Below, piece by piece: positions 1 through 6,738 of a DNA stretch of 15,046 nucleotides; the stretch's first letter is position 1, and every line of letters starts with the position of its first letter. A program made the translations under genes and the position numbers. The notes beneath the pieces are model-generated. The model was not told where the DNA came from. It saw nothing but the letters and a program-made list of their open reading frames with translations, and made no database searches. Where the stretch lies: NCBI GenBank assembly GCA_030630445.1, contig DAOVNC010000032.1, positions 1 to 15,046 on the forward strand, read 5' to 3'. Source of the stretch: Kiritimatiellales bacterium (GTDB lineage Bacteria > Verrucomicrobiota > Kiritimatiellia > Kiritimatiellales > Pontiellaceae).

Positions 1-78
1 AACGACCTTTCCCGCGGATGCTACGTCGAAGACATCGTAGGCACCGTTGCCCTCACCGCCTTGCAGGCGCACCATTAA
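1..78 (+). CDS. pta: Phosphate acetyltransferase, C-terminal end (partial)
   Basis: Only the last 25 codons are in the window, ending in TAA at 76-78. They read NDLSRGCYVEDIVGTVALTA followed by LQAHH. The NDLSRG(C)xVEDIV...TA(L/I)xA ending is the characteristic C-terminus of phosphotransacetylase, which interconverts acetyl-CoA and acetyl phosphate in the cytoplasm. The acetate kinase gene starts 18 bases later, the standard pta-ackA order, which strongly supports the call despite the short fragment. Together the two enzymes turn acetyl-CoA into acetate with ATP formation, or run in reverse to assimilate acetate. The rest of the gene lies upstream of the window. Confidence 0.85.
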   Translation, partial: NDLSRGCYVEDIVGTVALTALQAHH

Positions 79-96
79 ACTTCAGGAAACCATGCA

Positions 97-1296
97 ATGA
101 AGATTCTCGTACTCAACTCCGGCTCCTCCTCGATCAAGTTCAAGCTCTACGAGGTGAATGAAGACACCAATTATTTCCACGCCTTGTGCGAAGGGCAGGC
201 CGACCGCATCGGTATTTCTGGTTCGACCATTGTCCGCAAGTGCCCCGGTTGCCACAAGGATCGCCAGTTCATCGACCTGCCAACCCACAAGACGGCCATC
301 GATGAAATCCTCAAGCTTCTGCTTGAAAGCGATGCTGGGCTTCTAAAGAGCCTCGATGAACTTGGCGGCATCGGCCACCGTGTTGTACATGGCGGTGAAG
401 ATTTCACCGGGTCCGTGGTGGTTGATCGCAAGGTGATCAAGGCCATCGAACGCAATTCGATGCTTGCGCCGCTTCATAATCCACCGAACCTGATGGGCAT
501 CAAAGCCATGCAGTCGCTGCTGCCCGACATACCGCAGGTCGCCGTTTTCGATACGGCCATCCACCAAGGCATGCCGAAAAAGGCCTATATGTATGCCTTG
601 CCGCGCATCCAGTACACCAACTATAAGATCCGTAAATACGGATTCCACGGAACCTCCCATGGATACGTTGCCGAAAAGGCGGCCGAAGAGCTCGGCAAGC
701 CGCTGGAAGACCTTAAGCTGATCACTTGCCACCTCGGAAACGGCGGATCGCTGGCGGCCTTCATGGGCGGCAAGTCGGTCGACACCTCCATGGGTTTCAC
801 GCCGCTCGACGGCATCATGATGGGTACGCGCTCCGGTTCGCTCGACCCCTACATTCCGCTGCACATCATGGAGTCGCAGGAGCTCTCCCCCGCGCAGGTG
901 AGCACCATGATGAACAAGCAGGGCGGGTTGCTCGCTATCGCCGGCAAGAGCGACATGCGCGATATCGTCGAGACCGCCGCCGAGGGCGACCAAGACTGTG
1001 TTTTCGCGATCGAGATGTTTTGCTATCGCATCCAGAAATTCATTGGCAGCTATATCGCCGCCATGAACGGGGTCGACGGCATCGTCTTTACCGCCGGGGT
1101 CGGCGAAAACAACCCAGGACTTCGGAAGCAGATTCTTGAAAACTTTACTTTCATGGGCTTGGAGGTGGACGACGAACGCAACGAGGCCAACGAAACCCGT
1201 ATTTCCACCGAGGACTCCAAGGTCGTCGCGCTCAAGATCCACACCAACGAAGAGCTCGTCATCGCCCTCGATACCTACAATCTGATCAAAGACTAG
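97..1296 (+). CDS. ackA: Acetate kinase
   Basis: Cytoplasmic enzyme that transfers phosphate between acetyl phosphate and ADP, giving acetate and ATP. The 399 residues match the family length. It begins with the ASKHA-fold signature (VLNSGSSSIKFKLYE, N7). The expected active-site residues can be read: R95 in GHRVVHGG, H127, D152 in FDTAIHQ, H184 in GFHGTSHGY, the LGNGGS loop (214-218), R245 in GTRSGSLDP, GVGEN (334-338) and NEE at 384-386. The ATG at 97 follows AGGA (84-87) by nine bases. It sits 18 bases after pta, so co-transcription is likely. One oddity is a CPGCH segment at residues 49-53, in a region that is variable in this family. A CxxCH string suggests heme c, but that is unlikely in a cytoplasmic kinase; a metal or redox site, or no role, is equally possible. 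Confidence 0.97.
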   Translation: MKILVLNSGSSSIKFKLYEVNEDTNYFHALCEGQADRIGISGSTIVRKCPGCHKDRQFIDLPTHKTAIDEILKLLLESDAGLLKSLDELGGIGHRVVHGGEDFTGSVVVDRKVIKAIERNSMLAPLHNPPNLMGIKAMQSLLPDIPQVAVFDTAIHQGMPKKAYMYALPRIQYTNYKIRKYGFHGTSHGYVAEKAAEELGKPLEDLKLITCHLGNGGSLAAFMGGKSVDTSMGFTPLDGIMMGTRSGSLDPYIPLHIMESQELSPAQVSTMMNKQGGLLAIAGKSDMRDIVETAAEGDQDCVFAIEMFCYRIQKFIGSYIAAMNGVDGIVFTAGVGENNPGLRKQILENFTFMGLEVDDERNEANETRISTEDSKVVALKIHTNEELVIALDTYNLIKD

Positions 1297-1300
1297 GTGA

Positions 1301-1387
1301 ACCACTAATTGGCTCTAATCTTCGCTAATTCGATTCAAGCTGTTCTGGATTAGTGTTGATTAGTGTTGATTAGTGAAGATTAGTGGT
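1301..1387. repeat. Inverted repeat with four 10-bp tandem units between ackA and orn
   Basis: Four head-to-tail decamers lie at 1348-1357, 1358-1367, 1368-1377 and 1378-1387: GATTAGTGTT, GATTAGTGTT, GATTAGTGAA, GATTAGTGGT. The last unit pairs with the start of the spacer: ACCACTAAT (1301-1309) is the exact reverse complement of ATTAGTGGT (1379-1387). A second left-hand block, TAATCTTC (1316-1323), is the reverse complement of GAAGATTA (1375-1382). The left side therefore looks like a diverged inverted copy of the right side. It is AT-rich compared with the flanking genes and lies between the ackA stop and the orn start. No U-run follows a stable hairpin, so a classical terminator is not supported. 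Confidence 0.8.
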
Positions 1388-1400
1388 TTTCATTCCCCCT

Positions 1401-2024
1401 ATGAGCGAAACGAATAAAAAATCGAGCGCCTATGTTTGGTTCGACGCCGAGTTTACCTCGCTTGAACTCGACCAGGCGCGCCTGCTGCAAGTCGCCGTCA
1501 TCATCACCGACACCAACCTCCGGCGTATGGCGCCCCCGGAAGCCGACATCAATCTCTGCATTCGCCTCGAAGAGGGAGAGGCGGTCAGTCCGTGGGTGGC
1601 CGAAAACCTGCCCGCACTCGTCGAACAATGCCGCTCGGACGGAGCGGTTTCAATGGACGAGGCCGACCGCCAGATCGCCGCGCTGCTCGATCAATATTGC
1701 GGGACACCTTGCAAGGAGATGGCCGACCGTCCGGTGCTCGCCGGCAACAGCGTGCATAACGATTGGTTCCTGATGCGCAAATATTTGCCTCTGTTTGGAA
1801 GCCGTCTGCACTATCGTCTGCTCGATGTCTCCACCCTCAAGATCCAATGGCAGGACTGGGTGGAACAGCAGCCGTTCGATAAGGAAAGCGTGGAGCAGTT
1901 GAACCAATATTTCCCGGATGGCGGAATTTCTTCCGCCAACGCCCACGACGCCCTCTTCGACATCAAGGCCTCCATCGCCGAGCTATCCTTCTATCGCTCT
2001 AACTTGGATATGGCGAATAGATGA
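1401..2024 (+). CDS. orn: Oligoribonuclease (DEDDh 3'-5' exoribonuclease)
   Basis: Degrades 2-5 nt RNA fragments, including pGpG from cyclic-di-GMP breakdown, to mononucleotides in the cytoplasm. The 207 residues show the family motifs in order: VWFDAEFTSLEL (D15, E17), AGNSVHNDWFLMRKYLP (D121), HYRLLDVSTLK (D142) and AHDALFDIKASIAEL (H182, D187). These give the DEDDh catalytic set. LDVSTLK and the final SIAELxFYR are typical of Orn rather than DnaQ-type exonucleases. The protein is about 25 residues longer than the E. coli enzyme, mainly in the region after residue 40. An in-frame GTG exists at 1383 but falls in the repeat, so the ATG at 1401 is preferred; neither has a clear ribosome binding site. 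The last 26 bases overlap the convergent SprT-like gene. Confidence 0.9.
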   Translation: MSETNKKSSAYVWFDAEFTSLELDQARLLQVAVIITDTNLRRMAPPEADINLCIRLEEGEAVSPWVAENLPALVEQCRSDGAVSMDEADRQIAALLDQYCGTPCKEMADRPVLAGNSVHNDWFLMRKYLPLFGSRLHYRLLDVSTLKIQWQDWVEQQPFDKESVEQLNQYFPDGGISSANAHDALFDIKASIAELSFYRSNLDMANR

Positions 2025-2622
2025 CTTTCCCGCCGCAGGTGCGGCAGACCAACCGCCGTTGCCGCCGCTCGGCGGTATGTTTCCAGCAGCGGTTTTCGCA
2101 GGTGACGTGATAGCGAGGCGGTGAAAAGACCAATCGGTGGGTGCGTTCACCGGAGCAGCCGATCTCTCGTGCCCTGGCCTTCCAGACCGCATCGTGATTG
2201 TGTTTCTTGCCGACCAGCGCATGGGCGATTTCGTGAAGAATCGTGTCGCGGATATCCTCGTCGGAGGCGTTGCGCGCCAACTCGAAAGAGATGGAGATGA
2301 GCTTGTCATGAAAGTTGCAGCAACCCGCCCGCCGGGTGCTGTGGTCGAACCTGAACCGCCATTCATGCAATTCGTTCTGGTGTATCAAATCCAGCGCCAG
2401 TTGGAGGATGGTTTCCATTCGCTCTTCCCGATGCCGGGCCAACCGGTCGCGGGCAATCAGAAACTCGTATGGAACGGTGTATTCCTCGCTATCCACGCGA
2501 ACAACCGCGCGCTTCGGGTTGGTGCGAACAATAATGCCTTTCAACGTATCGCCCCGGTATTTGAAGCTGACCGGATCATTCGGGGAAAAACGTGCGCGCA
2601 GTTTATCGACTTCGTTCAGCAT
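1999..2622 (-). CDS. SprT-like zinc metalloprotease with N-terminal beta-rich extension
   Basis: 207 residues. The SprT core contains the HEIAH zinc-binding and catalytic motif (H130, E131, H134), with H143 as a plausible third ligand in KKHNHDAVW. A C-terminal zinc ribbon is formed by C175, C179, C193 and C196. Families of this type (SprT/Spartan) include proteases for DNA-protein crosslinks in eukaryotes; the role of bacterial members is poorly defined. Residues 10-57 come before the SprT domain and alternate hydrophobic and charged positions (VSFKYRGDTLKGIIVR, then AVVRVDSEEYTVPYEFL), suggesting a small KOW/SH3-like beta barrel. The ATG (2620-2622) overlaps the prmC stop by seven bases, so translation is probably coupled to prmC. 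The 3' end overlaps orn on the opposite strand by 26 bases. Confidence 0.82.
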   Translation of the reverse strand: MLNEVDKLRARFSPNDPVSFKYRGDTLKGIIVRTNPKRAVVRVDSEEYTVPYEFLIARDRLARHREERMETILQLALDLIHQNELHEWRFRFDHSTRRAGCCNFHDKLISISFELARNASDEDIRDTILHEIAHALVGKKHNHDAVWKARAREIGCSGERTHRLVFSPPRYHVTCENRCWKHTAERRQRRLVCRTCGGKVIYSPYPS

Positions 2623-3467
2623 GGGGGATTCTCGGCAATGGCCATGCGGTCGAGACCAGCTAGGTCGCGCTTGATTCGGATGTCGAGGTAGCCCAGTTTT
2701 TCCAGGCAGTGAAAAACGGCCTCGCCTTGGTCGAACCCAAATTCGAGAAAGAGCATTCCGCCGGGAACGAGGACGTAGCGCGCCTGCGTGGCGAGTTCCT
2801 TGATCAGCTCCATGCCGGAGGGGCCGCTGTCGAGCGCGGACTGGGGTTCGTGGTCGCGCACGGAGGGGGAGAGGGCTCTCCAGTCATCGGAAGCGATGTA
2901 GGGCAGGTTGGCCACGACGGCGTCGCAACTTTCCGGGGCGCAGTCGCCGAGCAGCGACTTGTTTAGCCAGAGAATTTTGTTTTCCAGTCCATGGGTTCGT
3001 GCATTCTCTTGGGCGAGAGCAAGGGCGCCTTCAGAGAGGTCGATGGCCTTGAAGGTGGCATCGGGCCGTTGTGTGGCGAGGGTGATCACAATGCAGCCGG
3101 TTCCGGTTCCGACATCGACGATCGTGGCGGGCTTGTTCTTCCAAACCTTGGAGCTGAGCACCTCTTCCACCAGAAGCTCGGTTTCGGGGCGGGGGATGAG
3201 TGCGCGCGGATCGCACTTGATTTCAAGCCCCCAGAAGTCGATGTGGCCAATTACATACTGCAACGGCTCTCCGCCCTCGATCCGCCCGGCGAGCGTCTCC
3301 AGTGCCTGTAGGCTTTCCGGGGAGCAGGGTTCGTCGCGAAGATAGATTTCCAGTGGTTTGCAGCCGAGAATGTGGGCAACCAACTCCTCCGCCACCCGTT
3401 TGGCGTTGTCGACGCCAGCGCCAGCCAAGCGGGATTGGACCGATTCAATTAGGCGGATGATTTCCAT
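2616..3467 (-). CDS. prmC: Release factor glutamine N5-methyltransferase PrmC (HemK)
   Basis: SAM-dependent enzyme that methylates the glutamine of the GGQ motif in peptide-chain release factors 1 and 2. Its 283 residues are normal for the family. The N-terminal helical substrate-binding part ends in EPLQYVIGHIDFWG (67-80) and IPRPETE (91-97). The Rossmann domain has DVGTGTGC (118-125), AIDLSEGAL (motif II) and the catalytic loop at 187-190, followed by DHEPQSAL (205-212). The catalytic loop reads NLPY instead of the usual NPPY. The Asn and Tyr that contact the substrate glutamine are kept, so activity is likely. AGGA ends six bases before the ATG. Downstream it overlaps the SprT-like gene by seven bases. 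The upstream gap to the xylR-like stop is 100 bases. The release factor gene prfA is not next to it here. Confidence 0.93.
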   Translation of the reverse strand: MEIIRLIESVQSRLAGAGVDNAKRVAEELVAHILGCKPLEIYLRDEPCSPESLQALETLAGRIEGGEPLQYVIGHIDFWGLEIKCDPRALIPRPETELLVEEVLSSKVWKNKPATIVDVGTGTGCIVITLATQRPDATFKAIDLSEGALALAQENARTHGLENKILWLNKSLLGDCAPESCDAVVANLPYIASDDWRALSPSVRDHEPQSALDSGPSGMELIKELATQARYVLVPGGMLFLEFGFDQGEAVFHCLEKLGYLDIRIKRDLAGLDRMAIAENPPC

Positions 3468-3567
3468 GGGATTTCCTACTCAATCCGTGCTATTCGCTCA
3501 AGTCATTTTTGATGAAGACGGTGGTCGGGGTGGGGGCATATTGAAGAAACCCCAGTTTGACAGGTTG

Positions 3568-4752
3568 CTAGCGCGATTTCCGGTATTGCTTGGGAGTCAT
3601 GCCGATATCGCGGCGGAAGACCTGGGCGAAATAGTTGCTGCCGGAAAACCCGGCTAGTTCAGCGATCTGGGTTATGTCCAGCTGGGTGGTTGAAAGCAGT
3701 TGGCAGGCGGCTTCGATCCGGATGCGCCTTATGTAGCGGGCGGGTGAATCGCCGGTTTCGCGCTTGAATTCGCGGTAGAAGGTCATGCGGGACACGCTCT
3801 GGGTTTGGTTCATCACTTCGTCAACGGTCGCGCCTTGCGTGGCGTGCGACTCGATGTAGGCAGTGGCGGTCGCGATGTCGCTGAGTTGCGACGGGATGAC
3901 TCCGGTTGAGCCCTGTGGAATCAAGGAAGAGCCGTTCACCTGCTGGATTTTGGATTCCGGTTTTTTGCCGCGAAGTAGGTTGATAGCCGTTTTCAGCGCG
4001 GTGGCTCCAATGCGCTCGGCAGGGACGTGGATGCTGGTGAGGTGGGGGAGGGTTTCAAGCAATTCTTCGAGTCCGTCGCCGCCGATCACCTGTATTTCCT
4101 CGGGAATCGCCAGTCCGAAGTGGCTGCAAATGCGAAGCAGATAGGCGGAAGAGTGTGATGTGGGACTATAAATCCCGACGGGCTTTGGCAGGCGTTGCAG
4201 CCATGCACCGATTTGCTCCAGCGCTTCGTCTTTCGGAGCTTGCATCAAATCTTCCATGTCAACGTAGCGATGGAAGTTGCTGAATGTGCCAGGATGGTCG
4301 TGCAAAAGTTGATGGCATATGTTCGCAAGGTTCTCGGCTGACTTTTTGCCTCCAGGAAAGAACAGGGCAAAATGGGTTAGCCCGTTGCGGAAAAAATGAT
4401 TCAGGGCAAGATCGGTCGTTTCGGTGATGTTTCCTGTAATAACTGCATCGACAAGATCAGTGGTGATGGTATTCATGGAGATGAACGGGGTTTTGGGCAG
4501 GGTTTTTCGAAGTTTCTTCAACAAGGGGGTGTCGCCGAAAAAAACAACCAGTGCGTCGGGCTGCCAGTCAACCAACGGGTCGATTCCTTCCTCAGCCAGC
4601 GTCTCCACGAAATAGCGGCGCACCTCCAGGTTGGGGTAGGCCATCGCCCTTCGGCACAGGGCGGACATCATTCGGTGCCCTACCGAGCTGGAGAGGTCCA
4701 TGACCAATGCGATTCGATAGGAGCATTCAGTATAGATATTCTGTCGGGGCAT
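3568..4752 (-). CDS. XylR-like transcriptional regulator (LacI-type sensor + AraC HTH)
   Basis: 394 residues, the size of E. coli XylR. Residues 1 to about 275 form a type-I periplasmic-binding-like sensor domain (opening YRIALVMDLSSSVGHRMM; later IPEEIQVIGGDG and LTSIHVPAERIGATA, typical of LacI-family cores). Residues about 293-394 form an AraC/XylS double helix-turn-helix (MTFYREFKRETGDSPARYI, then ITQIAELAGFSGSNYFAQVF and GMTPKQYR). Such proteins usually bind a sugar and regulate its catabolic operon; no sugar genes lie nearby, so ligand and targets are unknown. The frame runs back to an ATG at 4809, but AAAGGA (4760-4765) sits seven bases before the ATG at 4752 and the earlier ATG falls inside the -35 box, so 4752 is chosen. 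Confidence 0.88.
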   Translation of the reverse strand: MPRQNIYTECSYRIALVMDLSSSVGHRMMSALCRRAMAYPNLEVRRYFVETLAEEGIDPLVDWQPDALVVFFGDTPLLKKLRKTLPKTPFISMNTITTDLVDAVITGNITETTDLALNHFFRNGLTHFALFFPGGKKSAENLANICHQLLHDHPGTFSNFHRYVDMEDLMQAPKDEALEQIGAWLQRLPKPVGIYSPTSHSSAYLLRICSHFGLAIPEEIQVIGGDGLEELLETLPHLTSIHVPAERIGATALKTAINLLRGKKPESKIQQVNGSSLIPQGSTGVIPSQLSDIATATAYIESHATQGATVDEVMNQTQSVSRMTFYREFKRETGDSPARYIRRIRIEAACQLLSTTQLDITQIAELAGFSGSNYFAQVFRRDIGMTPKQYRKSR

Positions 4753-4759
4753 CGCCGCA

Positions 4760-4765
4760 TCCTTT
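4760..4765 (-). promoter_or_regulatory. Ribosome binding site that sets the xylR-like start
   Basis: AAAGGA on the minus strand, seven bases before the ATG at 4752. No comparable site precedes the in-frame ATG at 4809. Confidence 0.7.
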
Positions 4766-4780
4766 GTTTGTGTGAACCCA

Positions 4781-4809
4781 TTTATCAAATGCAGCGGTCG
4801 GAATGTCAA
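4781..4809 (-). promoter_or_regulatory. Sigma-70-type promoter of the xylR-like gene
   Basis: On the minus strand a perfect TTGACA (4804-4809) is followed after exactly 17 bases by GATAAA (4781-4786), four of six matches to TATAAT. The predicted transcription start is near 4774, giving a leader of about 20 bases that contains the ribosome binding site. This separates the regulator from the dehydrogenase gene upstream and supports independent transcription. Confidence 0.65.
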
Positions 4810-4828
4810 GTTGATACAAAACCTGTGG

Positions 4829-4870
4829 CGTATTTTATACGTAAGTGCATAGACGATTTGGAATATTCCA
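4829..4870. promoter_or_regulatory. Pair of palindromes upstream of the xylR-like promoter, candidate operators
   Basis: CGTAT-TTT-ATACG (4829-4841, five-base arms) and TGGAATATTCCA (4859-4870, perfect 12-base palindrome) lie about 55 and 85 bases upstream of the predicted start. Their centres are about 30 bases apart, close to three helical turns. Position suggests activator or autoregulatory sites. AraC-family proteins more often bind direct repeats, so the assignment is tentative. Confidence 0.35.
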
Positions 4871-5040
4871 TCCTACCACCGCAAATTGAATTAGTTCTGG
4901 CGATTACGTCGAGCGTAACCAATAACGCCGTCATTGGAACCGGTACCAACGCCGTAGATCGCTGGCGGGACGCTGTTGGCATTGGATCTGGCTCTCGGCG
5001 ATGCCGGCACTCCAATGCTAACCGGGTTTTCAACACGGTA
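4871..5040. other. Non-coding spacer without recognised content
   Basis: Lies between the dehydrogenase stop and the xylR-like upstream region. The 76-codon minus-strand frame across it (4806-5036) has no ribosome binding site and no recognisable motif, and it crosses the promoter and both palindromes. It contains AACGCCGT twice (4924-4931 and 4948-4955). I see no terminator, RNA gene or mobile element. It may be a decayed coding remnant, since its base composition resembles the genes, but nothing can be identified. Confidence 0.4.
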
Positions 5041-5811
5041 TTATTCGTTCCGGCTAACGGCCAGGCCGCCGGGGGCCTGGCAGGTGGCCATGACTTCCAT
5101 GTTCAGGATGTTGACGTGTGCTGGACGGGAAATGCACCACGCCACGCACTCCGCAATGGCCGCGGGATCGAGCGGTTCAAGATCCGTGTAGACCGCTTCG
5201 GCCTTTTCCGCGTCGCCGCGGTAGCGGACCAGCGAAAACTCGCAGTCGCCCACCATCCCCGGCGCAATATTGCTGATCCGCACCGCCGTGCCCAGCAGAT
5301 CGGTTTTAAGCCCGCGCGAGAAATGCTCCACAAACGCCTTCGTTGCGCCATACACATTGCCGCCGCGGTAGGCGTAGATTCCCGCCACGGAGCCAATGTT
5401 GACAATGTGCCCGCAGTTGCGTTCCACCATGCCCGGCAGGATGGCGTGGGTGACATTGCTCAGCCCCATGCAGTTGGTGGCAATCATCTCTTCCCAGTCG
5501 TCCCAGACAGCCTTCTGCGCCGGTTCGGTTCCCGCCGCAAGGCCGGCATTGTTAACCAGCACATCAATTGCGCGGAAGTCCTTCGGAAGCCCGTCAAACG
5601 CACGGCGGACGCCATCGGTGTCGCGCAGGTCGCACGTCAGGATATGGCAAGAGGCTTTCGGCTCCAGCTCTTCCACCAAGGCCTGGAGCCGTTCCGTCCG
5701 GCGGGCCACCAGCACCAGCTTGAACCCTTCGTTGGCCAGTTGCTTCGCAACCGCGCGTCCGATCCCGCTGGATGCGCCGGTCACCAGCGCCGTTCTGTAT
5801 TCGTTTTGCAT
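5041..5811 (-). CDS. ydfG: Short-chain dehydrogenase, YdfG-type (NADP-dependent 3-hydroxy acid dehydrogenase)
   Basis: 256 residues, a classical SDR. It has TGASSGIG (11-18) for cofactor binding, NNAG (87-90), N113, catalytic S141 (NIGSVAG), Y154 and K158 (YGATK), and PGMVG (184-188). R37/R38 after the second strand favour NADP over NAD. Long stretches match what I recall of E. coli YdfG: NNAGLAxGxEPAxKA, LPGMVERNxGHIxNIGS, GGNVYGATKAFV, GTAVR and PAHVNI near the end. YdfG oxidises short 3-hydroxy acids, serine and allo-threonine and reduces malonic semialdehyde. The in vivo substrate here is inferred from similarity only. GGAAGG precedes the ATG by about five bases. It follows the NYN gene in the same direction with a 59-base gap. 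Confidence 0.88.
   Translation of the reverse strand: MQNEYRTALVTGASSGIGRAVAKQLANEGFKLVLVARRTERLQALVEELEPKASCHILTCDLRDTDGVRRAFDGLPKDFRAIDVLVNNAGLAAGTEPAQKAVWDDWEEMIATNCMGLSNVTHAILPGMVERNCGHIVNIGSVAGIYAYRGGNVYGATKAFVEHFSRGLKTDLLGTAVRISNIAPGMVGDCEFSLVRYRGDAEKAEAVYTDLEPLDPAAIAECVAWCISRPAHVNILNMEVMATCQAPGGLAVSRNE
5060..5081 (-). other. GC-rich hairpin at the 3' end of the ydfG-like gene
   Basis: GCCAGGCC (5060-5067) and GGCCTGGC (5074-5081) are perfect eight-base arms around a six-base loop, inside the last 14 codons. No T-run follows on the minus strand, so it is not a standard intrinsic terminator. It could slow 3' exonucleases or simply reflect the QAPGGLA codons. Confidence 0.4.
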
Positions 5812-5870
5812 AAAGCCTTCCGTATTGTGCTGTTTTTTTTGGAAGATGCCGCATCCCGACCTCGGCCCGT

Positions 5871-6653
5871 TCAGTCGACAAGCCCGACAAGATGGTCGTG
5901 CTCACCCTTCTTTACCTTGAACTTTCTAGGATATTTATTGAGTAGCGCAGCAAACGTCTTGCACTCGTAGTTCGCTTCGTCAAACGTCGGATCCAACCGC
6001 TTGATAACGGGTCGGATCAAGGATTTAAGCACCCATTCATCACCCGATTTTGCCGAGATTTGCTTCATGGCCCTGGCGATAAGTTCAGCGGCATCCTTGA
6101 CGACCACTTTGTCATCCTCGGACTCATCGATGACCGCGTTGCCTTCCACCATCAAGGATTCATAGTACTTGAATTCCGAGCAGCTGTTGGCCCAATGCTG
6201 ATTGGTGGAGGCCTTGCAACCCACCCCGATCAATTCCCTCCCGGCCATCTTGATCTTCTGGGCCAACGGAATGAAGTCGCTATCCCCTCCCACCACCACA
6301 ATGGATGAAATGTGCGGGAACCTTAGAACATCGTCCAAAGCATCCAGGGAAAGCTTGATGTCCGCCCCGTTCTTCGCCGAAGCGCCGGGGGGAAACATCT
6401 GGATCAGCTCGACGGATGTCTTAAGCAGCGCCTGCTTGTATTTCGAGTACCACTGCCAATTGCAATACGCCTTGTTTATCGCAATATTGCCGTATGATGC
6501 GGCAAAGTCGTAGACGGCCTGAACATCAACATAGACATCCTGGGGCTTGAAACGACTTGTTTTCTGATAGGAACCACTCCCGCTTTTTGCATCGCAAAGG
6601 CCTGCATGGATATTTTCAAAATCCCAATACATGGCCACCGTATCCTTTGACAT
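5871..6653 (-). CDS. NYN-domain ribonuclease with C-terminal LOTUS/OST-HTH-like domain
   Basis: 260 residues. The N-terminal NYN (PIN-like, LabA/DUF88) domain carries the expected acidic residues: D11 in YWDFENI, D98 and D104 in NGADIKLSLDAL, and D124 and D126 in VVGGDSDFIPL. These proteins are Mg-dependent endoribonuclease candidates. After a charged linker (161-170), residues about 178-260 (LKSLIRPVIKRLDPTFDEANY, then FAALLNKYPRKFKV) resemble an OST-HTH/LOTUS winged helix, which binds RNA (notably G-quadruplex RNA) in other systems. The RNA target is unknown. The frame extends to 6716, but AGGAG (6659-6663) five bases before the ATG at 6653 and the family-like opening fix the start. The gene ends 59 bases before ydfG. 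Confidence 0.85.
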   Translation of the reverse strand: MSKDTVAMYWDFENIHAGLCDAKSGSGSYQKTSRFKPQDVYVDVQAVYDFAASYGNIAINKAYCNWQWYSKYKQALLKTSVELIQMFPPGASAKNGADIKLSLDALDDVLRFPHISSIVVVGGDSDFIPLAQKIKMAGRELIGVGCKASTNQHWANSCSEFKYYESLMVEGNAVIDESEDDKVVVKDAAELIARAMKQISAKSGDEWVLKSLIRPVIKRLDPTFDEANYECKTFAALLNKYPRKFKVKKGEHDHLVGLVD

Positions 6654-6658
6654 GGCTT

Positions 6659-6663
6659 CTCCT
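6659..6663 (-). promoter_or_regulatory. Ribosome binding site that sets the NYN gene start
   Basis: AGGAG on the minus strand, five bases before the ATG at 6653. It rules against the upstream in-frame start at 6716. Confidence 0.75.
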
Positions 6664-6677
6664 GTTTTTTGCCCGGA

Positions 6678-6683
6678 ATTATA
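6678..6683 (-). promoter_or_regulatory. Possible -10 box of the NYN gene
   Basis: A perfect TATAAT on the minus strand, 24 bases before the ATG at 6653, in the 85-base gap after the membrane-protein gene. No convincing -35 lies at 16-18 bases; TGCAGG is the best there. A small inverted repeat, GTGCC-CCA-GGCAC (6689-6701), sits in the spacer and could be a regulator site. Confidence 0.4.
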
Positions 6684-6738
6684 GTCCCGTGCCCCAGGCA
6701 CCTGCACGCAAAGCATCCTACATCCACCACGAATTTAG

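Noticed and set aside
343..1305. Open frame of 320 codons antisense to ackA
   Set aside because: Shadow of the acetate kinase codons; no ribosome binding site or domain.
4753..4809. Longer N-terminus for the xylR-like protein from the ATG at 4809
   Set aside because: That ATG overlaps TTGACA of the promoter; the ATG at 4752 has AAAGGA at seven bases.
4806..5036. 76-codon minus-strand frame upstream of the xylR-like gene
   Set aside because: No ribosome binding site or homology that I can recognise, and it crosses the -35 box and both palindromes.
5060..5081. Intrinsic terminator for the ydfG-like gene
   Set aside because: Good eight-base stem but no T-run after it on the minus strand, and it lies inside the coding region.
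4396..5970. Open frame of 524 codons on the plus strand
   Set aside because: It runs antisense across the xylR-like gene, its promoter and the YdfG-like gene, all with clear families and ribosome binding sites; its translation has no recognisable domain.
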